A stretch of 9,035 nt of DNA from JAHHLP01 sp041609895 (GTDB taxonomy: Bacteria > Bacteroidota > Rhodothermia > Rhodothermales > JABDKH01), in NCBI GenBank assembly GCA_041609895.1, contig JBFIPX010000135.1, forward strand, positions 1 to 9,035, written 5' to 3'. Positions 1 through 6,090 of the stretch are shown here, piece after piece. The stretch's first letter is position 1. Each line of letters begins with the position of its first letter. The notes beneath the pieces are model-generated. The model saw only the letters and a program-made list of their open reading frames with translations. It was not told where the DNA came from and ran no database searches. A program made the translations under genes and the position numbers.

Positions 1-316
1 CGATAGCGGCGTCAACCTCGCCGAGAGGACAAAATTACCGGCACCGGGACTACGGCTCATGAGTGCATCCGATAGCGAAGATAATCCGCCGGTCGGGCCC
101 GGTGGTCCCGACATGGATGTGGATCCGTGAGTCGCGCAAATCTGTCGGTGGTCCCGCGCCGGCATTGTCGGCACGCGGGCCTCGTCTTAGATAGCCGTTG
201 GGATTCGTGGGCCGGAACGCGGCGCGGACTCGCAGCGCGAACCCTACAGGCATGCTCAGGCGCTCAACTTGTCTGCCCGCAAATCTGACTGGAGTTAGTC
301 TTGATGTAAGGAATGT
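1..316. other. edge region without a confident gene
   Basis: No convincing gene is visible. Two antiparallel frames run off the left edge. A plus-strand frame ends at a TGA at 127-129 with an acidic tail (PDMDVDP). A minus-strand frame starts at an ATG at 114-112 (MSGPPGPTGGLSSLSDAL) and runs out of the window. The minus frame would fit the layout: upstream gene, hairpin at 317-353, about 200 bases of spacer, then a new start. It has no clear ribosome binding site or promoter, and neither frame shows a codon bias that decides the matter. Longer frames across 50-473 on both strands are Arg/Pro-rich and not protein-like. No tRNA arm pattern was found. Confidence 0.4.
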
Positions 317-353
317 GGCGCTTGCAGCACCGAGCTGCAAGCGCCCTTTCTTT
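317..353. terminator. strong 11-bp stem terminator, possibly bidirectional
   Basis: A perfect 11-base-pair stem (GGCGCTTGCAG at 317-327, CTGCAAGCGCC at 335-345) encloses a 7-base loop. On the plus strand it is followed by CTTTCTTT, and on the minus strand by the poorer tract ACATTCCTT. The better T-tract points rightward. By position it fits the minus-strand gene whose stop codon lies 44 bases away, so it may serve both directions or only that gene. An intrinsic terminator is the simplest reading of a stem this regular next to a stop codon. Confidence 0.7.
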
Positions 354-396
354 ACCTGCGCGCGAGGCCGGAGCACATATCCCGTTTCCGAGAATA

Positions 397-1185
397 TTAG
401 GTGCCGGCGGGCTGCACTGACGCGATCAACATCCATGTCTCACCATGTACGAGATCGCGCGCGTCTTCCATGATCTGGCCGATTGCGGCCATCTCCCAGT
501 CGGGGTGAGCGGTCTTTGCCGCTTCAGCGACCGGTGTAGGTCCGAGTTTCGTCAGGAAGTCGACCGTGCCATAATTGTATTTCATCGATGTTCCATACGG
601 GGTCCACAAGCTGTATAGACCCCAGCCGGCCCGATGACCCTCATCCTTCAGAACCTGGTGGATCGGCTTCCAGATCTCCCTTTCTTTCCGAAGGGCATTG
701 GTGCCGTCATGGGCCATCATCTGGTTGACCTGCGCGTATTGATGTTCTCCGGGAGGGATGCCATCGACCCACGTCCAGAGCTCGGACCAAACCATCTCGC
801 GTGCGGCAAAGGTCTTCGTGGTGGCCTCGTTCCAATCGTGGCCGGGGTGTACAGCGGCGAAGACATCCGAAAACGATGTGGGGTCGTTCAACTGCTCTTC
901 TCCGAGATAAGTATTGACGACGTAGTAGTCGCAATCCGATCGATCGCCGTACAGCACCCAATAGAGGGCCCAAGTGTTCTTCTTGCCCTGGTTCACCATC
1001 TCCTGGTGCATGGGCTGCCAGATGTCGGTCTCTATATCTGCGTAGTCGCCTGAAGTCGATTTCATGCAATCAACCTGGACGAAAAGTGTCGGCTGGTCCT
1101 CGTCTTGAGCTGCGGACTCTTGAGGTAGAATAAAGATGGCGATCAGAATGGCTAGGCTCGCTGTTGCCGGGTTTACTTGTGTCAT
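397..1185 (-). CDS. secreted protein with two tandem copies of a ~110-aa domain
   Basis: A 262-residue protein when started at the ATG at 1185. The frame stays open upstream to an ATG at 1374, but GGAGG lies 12 bases before the 1185 ATG, and that start puts a hydrophobic segment (SLAILIAIFIL, residues 10-20) at the N-terminus. This reads as a signal peptide cut near SAAQ-DED, although its n-region lacks Lys and Arg. The mature part holds two related units, about residues 35-142 and 150-258. Both share (D/E)IW(Q/K)P(M/I)HQ, then G-x4-W(A/G)LY, then a Tyr-rich strand, then HP-x-W, then AREMVWSELW or ARDLVHGETW. The pattern recalls the dimeric alpha-beta barrel type of fold (NIPSNAP/EthD-like), where duplication would give an internal dimer; that is inference. 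Function unknown. An ATG at 1236 would give a longer, positively charged leader and is the alternative start. The gene is transcribed divergently from carAB. Confidence 0.75.
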   Translation of the reverse strand: MTQVNPATASLAILIAIFILPQESAAQDEDQPTLFVQVDCMKSTSGDYADIETDIWQPMHQEMVNQGKKNTWALYWVLYGDRSDCDYYVVNTYLGEEQLNDPTSFSDVFAAVHPGHDWNEATTKTFAAREMVWSELWTWVDGIPPGEHQYAQVNQMMAHDGTNALRKEREIWKPIHQVLKDEGHRAGWGLYSLWTPYGTSMKYNYGTVDFLTKLGPTPVAEAAKTAHPDWEMAAIGQIMEDARDLVHGETWMLIASVQPAGT

Positions 1186-1197
1186 TTCTACTACATA

Positions 1198-1202
1198 CCT
1201 CC
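1198..1202 (-). promoter_or_regulatory. Shine-Dalgarno GGAGG for the 397-1185 gene
   Basis: CCTCC on the plus strand reads GGAGG on the minus strand, 12 bases before the ATG at 1185. The spacing is long but usable. It favours this start over the in-frame ATG at 1374. carA and carB show nothing comparable in front of their starts. Confidence 0.5.
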
Positions 1203-1226
1203 AGTATGATTTTTGCTTCTGGCTCA

Positions 1227-1243
1227 GATACACCATTTGTATC
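1227..1243. promoter_or_regulatory. small inverted repeat upstream of the secreted-protein gene
   Basis: GATACA, a 5-base spacer (CCATT) and TGTATC form a perfect 6-base inverted repeat, 42 bases upstream of the ATG at 1185. Size and position would suit a dimeric regulator. It is short enough to arise by chance, and no promoter box beside it is convincing. Confidence 0.2.
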
Positions 1244-1396
1244 AGATATCCAAGACAGCGCAACTCAAAACCCGTTTTGCATTTGCCCACTTCCAGCGCC
1301 ATCCGATTGAGCAATTCGGTCGCTGAGCTTCCGGAAATCAGAATGTAGAAGACTCCATCAATAACCGTCTCCACGATTTACGCTGGATTCGGACAG

Positions 1397-1427
1397 TTGA
1401 AGATCGCTTGCCGGGTGGCTATTTTTG
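1397..1427 (+). promoter_or_regulatory. candidate carAB promoter of Bacteroidota type (TTG, TAnnTTTG)
   Basis: TATTTTTG at 1420-1427 matches the Bacteroidota -7 consensus TAnnTTTG at every fixed position. TTG at 1397-1399 lies 20 bases upstream, within the usual range for the -33 element. Transcription would begin near 1433, giving carA a leader of roughly 190 bases that contains the direct repeats and the terminator-like hairpin. The match is seen in the sequence; that the host uses this promoter class is inferred. No better -35/-10 pair was seen between 1375 and 1600. Confidence 0.45.
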
Positions 1428-1434
1428 ATGTGTC

Positions 1435-1470
1435 GACGATGCGCCGGAGACCCGGAGACGATGCGCCGGA
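1435..1470 (+). repeat. 14-base direct repeat, 22-base period, in the carAB leader
   Basis: GACGATGCGCCGGA occurs perfectly at 1435-1448 and 1457-1470, separated by 8 bases. Each copy contains ATG CGC CGG, a start codon followed by two arginine codons in short frames. The 22-base period is also about two DNA helical turns, so a tandem protein-binding site just downstream of the candidate promoter is an alternative reading. Confidence 0.7.
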
Positions 1471-1498
1471 AAGGTCCGTCGCCAACCATAGTTTCTAG
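1439..1498 (+). CDS. possible Arg-rich leader peptide of the carAB attenuator
   Basis: A 19-codon frame starts at the ATG in the first direct repeat and encodes MRRRPGDDAPERSVANHSF, with three consecutive arginine codons (CGC CGG AGA) right after the start and a fourth at codon 12 (AGG). It ends at TAG 1496-1498. In another frame the second repeat starts a 13-residue peptide, MRRKGPSPTIVSS (1461-1502), with GGAG 11 bases upstream at 1446-1449. Only one of the two would need to be real. Arginine is an end product of the pathway that CarAB feeds, so Arg-codon stalling would make regulatory sense. The 1439 frame has no ribosome binding site and starts only about 6 bases after the predicted transcription start. 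Short GC-rich frames easily contain Arg codons, so this remains a hypothesis. Confidence 0.3.
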   Translation: MRRRPGDDAPERSVANHSF

Positions 1499-1580
1499 TT
1501 AGCGGTTAACTGAGCTGGCCCACCCCTCTCACCACCATCAAGAGCCAGGAAAGCGCAATAGTGCACGGAACCCTTTCCGG
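1466..1580 (+). promoter_or_regulatory. candidate antiterminator pairing in the carAB leader
   Basis: CCGGAAAGG at 1466-1474 is the exact reverse complement of CCTTTCCGG at 1572-1580, giving 9 Watson-Crick pairs plus a G-U pair (1465 with 1581). The downstream partner is part of the 5' arm and loop edge of the terminator-like hairpin at 1569-1599, so forming this helix would break that hairpin. The upstream partner overlaps the end of the second direct repeat and the Arg codons of the 1461 leader frame, where ribosome occupancy could control its availability. A weaker competitor, GGAAAG in the 1540-1555 area, can pair with CTTTCC in the same arm. Confidence 0.45.
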
Positions 1581-1599
1581 TCTTCGGGAGGGTTTTTTT
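1569..1599 (+). terminator. terminator-like hairpin in the carA leader (attenuator)
   Basis: AACCCT (1569-1574) pairs with AGGGTT (1589-1594). Inside it, after a bulged T, a U-G pair and CCG/CGG (1577-1579 with 1585-1587) close the loop GTCTT. A run of seven T occupies 1593-1599. This is the layout of an intrinsic terminator on the plus strand. No plus-strand gene is seen upstream that it could end, and it finishes 23 bases before the first carA ATG, so control of readthrough into carAB is the likely role. The stem is modest in stability, as expected for an attenuator. Confidence 0.55.
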
Positions 1600-1622
1600 G
1601 CAACCATCGGGTACGGTAAATC

Positions 1623-2786
1623 ATGTTTGACGTAGACAGCGACATCGCCGAAATGCAAGAACCCGTGGTAGACGAAAAACCAACCACGTCCATGAAGCTG
1701 GTCCTTGAAGATGGCACCGAGATGACAGGCGAATCGTTCGGCGCCCGGGCGGCGGTCGCCGGAGAGGTCGTCTTCAACACGGGGATGACGGGATATGTCG
1801 AGACTCTGACCGACCCGTCCTACCGCGGACAAATTCTTGTGGCTACCTATCCAATCGTCGGTAATTACGGAGTCCCGCCAAGCCGCCCGTTTGGCAGCAT
1901 CGACGGACCCTTTGAGGCTTCGCAGATCCAGGTGCAGGGTTTCGTTGTGCAGCATTACGTCGACGATTTCAGTCATCATGCAGCTGTTCGGTCGCTGGAC
2001 GCATGGCTTCGAGAAGACGGAATTCCAGGAATCCACGGTATTGATACCCGCACTCTCACACGGCGCCTCCGGGAGCATGGCACGATGAAGGGTTGGCTGA
2101 TTCCGGCCGACGTGCCGCTGGATCAAGCGAAGCAAATGGCTGTCACGGTAGACATGCAAAGTGAGGTCTTTCACGCGGTGGCCCCACCCGAACCGGTTCA
2201 CTACGAAGGCGGAGAACTTAGTATTCTCGCTATCGACGTCGGCATGAAGGACAACATCGTTCGTTCTCTTCTTTCAAGGGGCGCATCGGTCACTCGGGCT
2301 CCGTGGCACGCACAACTCGGCGACCTGGCCGCGAATGCCGACGGAATCGTGATCGGTAACGGACCTGGAGATCCGAAAGACCTAACCACGTTGGTGGAGC
2401 AAGTCCGTCAACTTTTGTCAAGCTTTCGACGGCCGATCTTCGGAATCTGTCTTGGTAACCAGATACTTACGCTTGCAGCCGGCGGCGACACGTACAAGCT
2501 TCCGTACGGGCACCGTGGCGTCAACCAACCCGTGCAGGACCTCTTGACGCGTCGGTGCTTCATCACAAGCCAGAATCATGGGTACGCGGTCCGGGACGAA
2601 GCCCTCCCGACCGACTGGGAGCCGTGGTTTGTAAACGTGAACGACGGGACCAACGAAGGCGTCCGGTCGCGTGTCGATCCCTTCTTCAGCGTCCAGTTCC
2701 ATCCAGAAGCAAATCCGGGCCCAACGGATACCGGATTTCTTTTTGACGATTTCCTCCGGCTCGTCGGAGCCGCAACCCACCGCTAG
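1623..2786 (+). CDS. carA: carbamoyl-phosphate synthetase small (glutamine amidotransferase) subunit
   Basis: CarA hydrolyses glutamine and passes ammonia to CarB for carbamoyl phosphate, the precursor of arginine and pyrimidines, in the cytoplasm. The N-terminal small-chain domain shows LEDGTEMTGESFGA, VVFNTGMTGY and GIDTRTLTRRLREHGTMKG. The class I amidotransferase domain begins near residue 198 with GNGPGDP at 245-251, the nucleophile Cys276 in GICLGNQ, and the His360/Glu362 pair in QFHPEA. The Asn in GICLGNQ replaces the His of E. coli CarA, as in many non-proteobacterial homologues. Start choice is open: ATGs at 1623, 1653 and 1692 give 387, 377 and 364 residues. E. coli homology begins near MKLVLEDG at 1692, but short N-terminal extensions occur, and none of the three has a clear ribosome binding site. 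It is followed by carB after 6 bases and preceded by the attenuator-like leader. Confidence 0.96.
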   Translation: MFDVDSDIAEMQEPVVDEKPTTSMKLVLEDGTEMTGESFGARAAVAGEVVFNTGMTGYVETLTDPSYRGQILVATYPIVGNYGVPPSRPFGSIDGPFEASQIQVQGFVVQHYVDDFSHHAAVRSLDAWLREDGIPGIHGIDTRTLTRRLREHGTMKGWLIPADVPLDQAKQMAVTVDMQSEVFHAVAPPEPVHYEGGELSILAIDVGMKDNIVRSLLSRGASVTRAPWHAQLGDLAANADGIVIGNGPGDPKDLTTLVEQVRQLLSSFRRPIFGICLGNQILTLAAGGDTYKLPYGHRGVNQPVQDLLTRRCFITSQNHGYAVRDEALPTDWEPWFVNVNDGTNEGVRSRVDPFFSVQFHPEANPGPTDTGFLFDDFLRLVGAATHR

Positions 2787-2792
2787 ACACAT

Positions 2793-5700
2793 ATGTACGG
2801 AGCTTATCTACCCAAAAAACCGAAGCGCGTCTTGGTATTAGGCTCGGGAGCGCTTCAGATCGGCCAGGCCGGCGAGTTCGACTACTCCGGATCCCAGGCG
2901 ATGAAAGCTCTCCGCGAGGAGGGAATACAGACGGTTCTCGTCAACCCCAACATCGCGACAATTCAGACGAGTGAAGAGCTGGCAGACCGCATCTACCTCG
3001 TTGCGGTTACCCCTGAATTCGTAGAGGAGATTATCGTGAAGGAGGAGGTGGACGCGATCATGCTGTCCTTTGGAGGTCAAACAGCACTCAACTGCGGCCT
3101 TGCTCTCCATGACAGCGGTGTACTTGAGAAGTACGGGGTCCGCGTGCTGGGTACGCCGGTGGAAGCGATTCGAGATACAGAGGACAGACAACTCTTCATC
3201 GAGCGCCTGGCCGAAATAGATGTCAAGACCGCGCGCAGCAAAGCTTGCCATAGTGCGGATGAGGTGTTCGCTGCCGTTGAGGAAATCGGCCTACCCGTCA
3301 TGCTGCGAGGTGCCTTCGCATTGGGCGGAAAAGGAAGCGGTATCGTCGAGACCGAAGAAGAGCTACGGGATGCGGTCCGTCGCGCGTTTTCCGGTGACCA
3401 GGTCCAGGTTCTCGTAGAAGAGTCACTTCGAGGCTGGAAGGAGATCGAATATGAGGTTGTGCGGGATGGGCGCGACAGCTGCATTACCGTGTGCAACATG
3501 GAGAATCTCGACCCGATGGGCATCCATACGGGCGAGTCTATCGTTGTCGCACCATCGCAGACGCTCAACGATAGAGAATATCAGTTCCTGAGAGAGATCG
3601 CGATTCGAACCGTTCGTCACCTTGGAATCGTGGGCGAGTGCAACATCCAGTACGCACTTGACCCCGACAGCCTGGAATACCGGGTGATCGAGATCAACGC
3701 ACGACTCTCACGATCGAGCGCCTTGGCAAGCAAGGCCACCGGCTACCCACTTGCATACGTCGCCGCTAAAGTTGGACTCGGCTTCACGCTGACTGAGATT
3801 CCGAATACGATAACCCGCCGGACGACGGCCTTCTTCGAGCCTGCCCTCGACTACATCGTGTGCAAGGTGCCGCGTTGGGACCTGACGAAGTTCCAGGGTG
3901 CTGCCATGGGAATTGGCAGTGAGATGAAGAGCGTCGGGGAGGTGATGGCCATCGGGCGGATCTTCCCCGAGGTGATCCAGAAGGCCCTTCGGATGCTCGA
4001 CATCGGAGTCGACGGTCTCGATCCGTTGGCTTTTGAATTCGACGACATCCGTTCCGAGCTGAAGAACGCGACCACACATCGAATCTTCGCCATCGCTCGT
4101 GCGCTCCTCGAGGGACTTGAGGTCGACGAGATCCACGAGTTGTCGCGAGTCGACCGCTGGTTCATCAGGCAGATTGATTCGGTCGTACAGGTTTACAAAC
4201 AGCTGCGCGATAGCGGACATCCGGTTTCCCGCGAGCTGCTTCTTTCAGCGAAGAAACATGGGTTCGCCGATACAGCTATCGAGAAGATTGTCGATGCCCC
4301 GCCCGGAGCCGTGCGTCAGGCCCGCCGGGAATATGGCATCCGCCCGCACACGGCTCAGATCGACACGATGGCTGCGGAATTTCCAGCGGATACGAACTAC
4401 CTCTATTCATCGTATCACGCATACCATTCTGACATCGAGCCGTCGTGGAGGAAGAAGATCCTCGTCCTTGGGTCCGGGCCGTATCGCATCGGTTCCAGTG
4501 TCGAATTTGACTGGTGCTGTGTAAACGCGGTGCAGGCCGCTTCGGAGTTGGGTCACGAGACGATCATGCTCAACTATAATCCGGAGACTGTCAGTACCGA
4601 CTACGACATCTGCGACAGGCTTTACTTCGACGAGATCACCTTTGAGTCCGTCATGGACCTGTGCGAACGCGAGAATCCGGATGGGGTAATCGTTTCGATG
4701 GGAGGCCAAATCCCTAACAATTTGGCGATCAAGCTGCATCGGGCCGGCGTAAAAATCCTTGGTACCAGTCCCGAGGACATCGACCGGGCCGAGGACCGTA
4801 ACAAGTTCAGCGCACTACTGGACGATCTCGGCGTCGATCAGCCGAAGTGGATGAAGCTGACGGACGCATCGGATGCAGAGGCGATTGTCGGGCATCTCGG
4901 AGGGTTTCCCGTCCTCGTACGTCCGAGTTATGTGCTCAGCGGTGCGGCCATGAGTGTGGCCCACGAACCGAAGGAGTTGGGTCGAATTCTCTCACGTGCG
5001 GCGGCTATTAACCCGGAGCACCCGGTCGTCGTCTCGAAATTTGAAACGCATGCCAGGGAGATCGAGATCGATGCGGTTGCGGACGGGGGGGAGATCGTGC
5101 TTTGGGCGGTGAGCGAGCACATCGAGGATGCCGGTGTTCACAGCGGCGACGCCACCCTTGTTTTGCCGCCGCAAACACTCTACATCGGCACCATCCGGCG
5201 CATCCGGCAGATAGCAGCCGCGCTCGCGCGAGCTCTGAAGATCACTGGGCCGTTCAACATGCAGTTTCTCGCAAAGCATCGGGCCGTCAAGGTGATCGAG
5301 TGCAACCTGCGGGCGTCACGCAGTTTCCCCTTCGTGTCGAAAGTCGCCGGCGCCAACTTTGCCGCCGAGGCGACCCGGCGCATGCTGGGCGTACGCCGTG
5401 ACGTGTCGAACGATACACTGGCGCTCGACTATGTCGGAGTGAAGGTGCCGATGTTCTCGTTTTCAAGGATCCACGGCGCCGACCCAATGCTCGGAGTCGA
5501 AATGATGAGCACAGGCGAAGTGGGTTGCCTCGGCGAGGACCTGAACGAAGCACTGCTTCACGGGCTGCTGGCCACGGGATTTCGAGTCCCCAAGGCGGGC
5601 GTGCTCTTATCACTTGGGCCCATCGAGGAGAAGTACGCATTCTTGGACGAGGCTCGTCTCATTGCCGATGAATTGAAACTGCCCGTGTTTGCCACGCACG

Positions 5701-6020
5701 GTACGGCTGAACGACTTCGAGAAGTTGGCATTGAGTGCACATCCGTCGCGAAGGATGGCGGGAATGGACTGAGCGCGCTCGAGCTGATCGATGAGGGTGC
5801 GGTAGACTTCGTCATCAACATCCCGATCGAGTACGATGACGAAGGCCGACCTGACGGGTACCTGATTCGACGCCGCGCGGTGGATGCCGGCATTCCGTTA
5901 ATCACAGACCTGAAGCTAGCGGGTGCCGTCGTGGAGGCCCTACGCGCCAGGGGCACCGAAGGACTCGCTGTCGAGGCGTGGAGCGACTATTTGGAACGGC
6001 AGGTGGTTCCGCTCAATTAG
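2793..6020 (+). CDS. carB: carbamoyl-phosphate synthetase large subunit
   Basis: CarB makes carbamoyl phosphate from bicarbonate, ammonia supplied by CarA and two ATP. The 1075 residues match the full family length (E. coli 1073) and both synthetase halves are present. The carboxyphosphate half starts with LVLGSGALQIGQAGEFDYSG (14-33), has an ATP-grasp loop near 171-183, IHTGES around His245, and metal/ATP ligands E300, N302 and R304 in EINARLSRSS. An oligomerization region follows (about 350-540). The carbamate-phosphorylating half has LVLGSGPYRIGSSVEFDWC (557-575), VRPSYVLSGAAM, GVHSGDA and ECNLRASRSFPFVSK (836-850). A C-terminal MGS-type regulatory domain spans about 933-1055, with ATHGTA, DFVINIP and PLITDLKLA. 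Wording in several motifs follows the Bacteroidota/CAD type rather than the E. coli type. The glycine loop reads GGKGSG, with Lys where relatives usually have Leu or Ser. No Shine-Dalgarno precedes the ATG; translational coupling to carA is likely. Confidence 0.97.
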   Translation: MYGAYLPKKPKRVLVLGSGALQIGQAGEFDYSGSQAMKALREEGIQTVLVNPNIATIQTSEELADRIYLVAVTPEFVEEIIVKEEVDAIMLSFGGQTALNCGLALHDSGVLEKYGVRVLGTPVEAIRDTEDRQLFIERLAEIDVKTARSKACHSADEVFAAVEEIGLPVMLRGAFALGGKGSGIVETEEELRDAVRRAFSGDQVQVLVEESLRGWKEIEYEVVRDGRDSCITVCNMENLDPMGIHTGESIVVAPSQTLNDREYQFLREIAIRTVRHLGIVGECNIQYALDPDSLEYRVIEINARLSRSSALASKATGYPLAYVAAKVGLGFTLTEIPNTITRRTTAFFEPALDYIVCKVPRWDLTKFQGAAMGIGSEMKSVGEVMAIGRIFPEVIQKALRMLDIGVDGLDPLAFEFDDIRSELKNATTHRIFAIARALLEGLEVDEIHELSRVDRWFIRQIDSVVQVYKQLRDSGHPVSRELLLSAKKHGFADTAIEKIVDAPPGAVRQARREYGIRPHTAQIDTMAAEFPADTNYLYSSYHAYHSDIEPSWRKKILVLGSGPYRIGSSVEFDWCCVNAVQAASELGHETIMLNYNPETVSTDYDICDRLYFDEITFESVMDLCERENPDGVIVSMGGQIPNNLAIKLHRAGVKILGTSPEDIDRAEDRNKFSALLDDLGVDQPKWMKLTDASDAEAIVGHLGGFPVLVRPSYVLSGAAMSVAHEPKELGRILSRAAAINPEHPVVVSKFETHAREIEIDAVADGGEIVLWAVSEHIEDAGVHSGDATLVLPPQTLYIGTIRRIRQIAAALARALKITGPFNMQFLAKHRAVKVIECNLRASRSFPFVSKVAGANFAAEATRRMLGVRRDVSNDTLALDYVGVKVPMFSFSRIHGADPMLGVEMMSTGEVGCLGEDLNEALLHGLLATGFRVPKAGVLLSLGPIEEKYAFLDEARLIADELKLPVFATHGTAERLREVGIECTSVAKDGGNGLSALELIDEGAVDFVINIPIEYDDEGRPDGYLIRRRAVDAGIPLITDLKLAGAVVEALRARGTEGLAVEAWSDYLERQVVPLN

Positions 6021-6090
6021 CGTCTAGCGTTCGCTATCCGGCGCGCCTGGCCACTCCAAGTCATCGAATCTCGTCGATGGGCAAAACGGA

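Noticed and set aside
50..473. Open frames of 128 codons (minus) and 91 codons (plus)
   Set aside because: Both cross the hairpin at 317-353, are Arg/Pro-rich without protein-like patterning, and overlap the end of the supported gene at 397.
1186..1374. In-frame N-terminal extension of the secreted protein to the ATG at 1374
   Set aside because: It would bury the signal-peptide-like segment about 70 residues inside the protein, and the only good ribosome binding site (GGAGG at 1198-1202) serves the ATG at 1185.
1560..1622. PyrR-binding type pyrimidine attenuator
   Set aside because: No match to the PyrR-binding loop consensus as I know it was found in the leader, so the attenuator is not assigned to that family.
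1506..2201. 231-codon open frame on the minus strand
   Set aside because: It lies antisense to carA, whose catalytic motifs are intact, and its translation has no recognisable domain.
6021..6090. Terminator between carB and the convergent gene: CATCGA (6062-6067) with TCGATG (6074-6079)
   Set aside because: The stem is only 6 bp and no T-run follows on either strand, so it is not supported as an intrinsic terminator.
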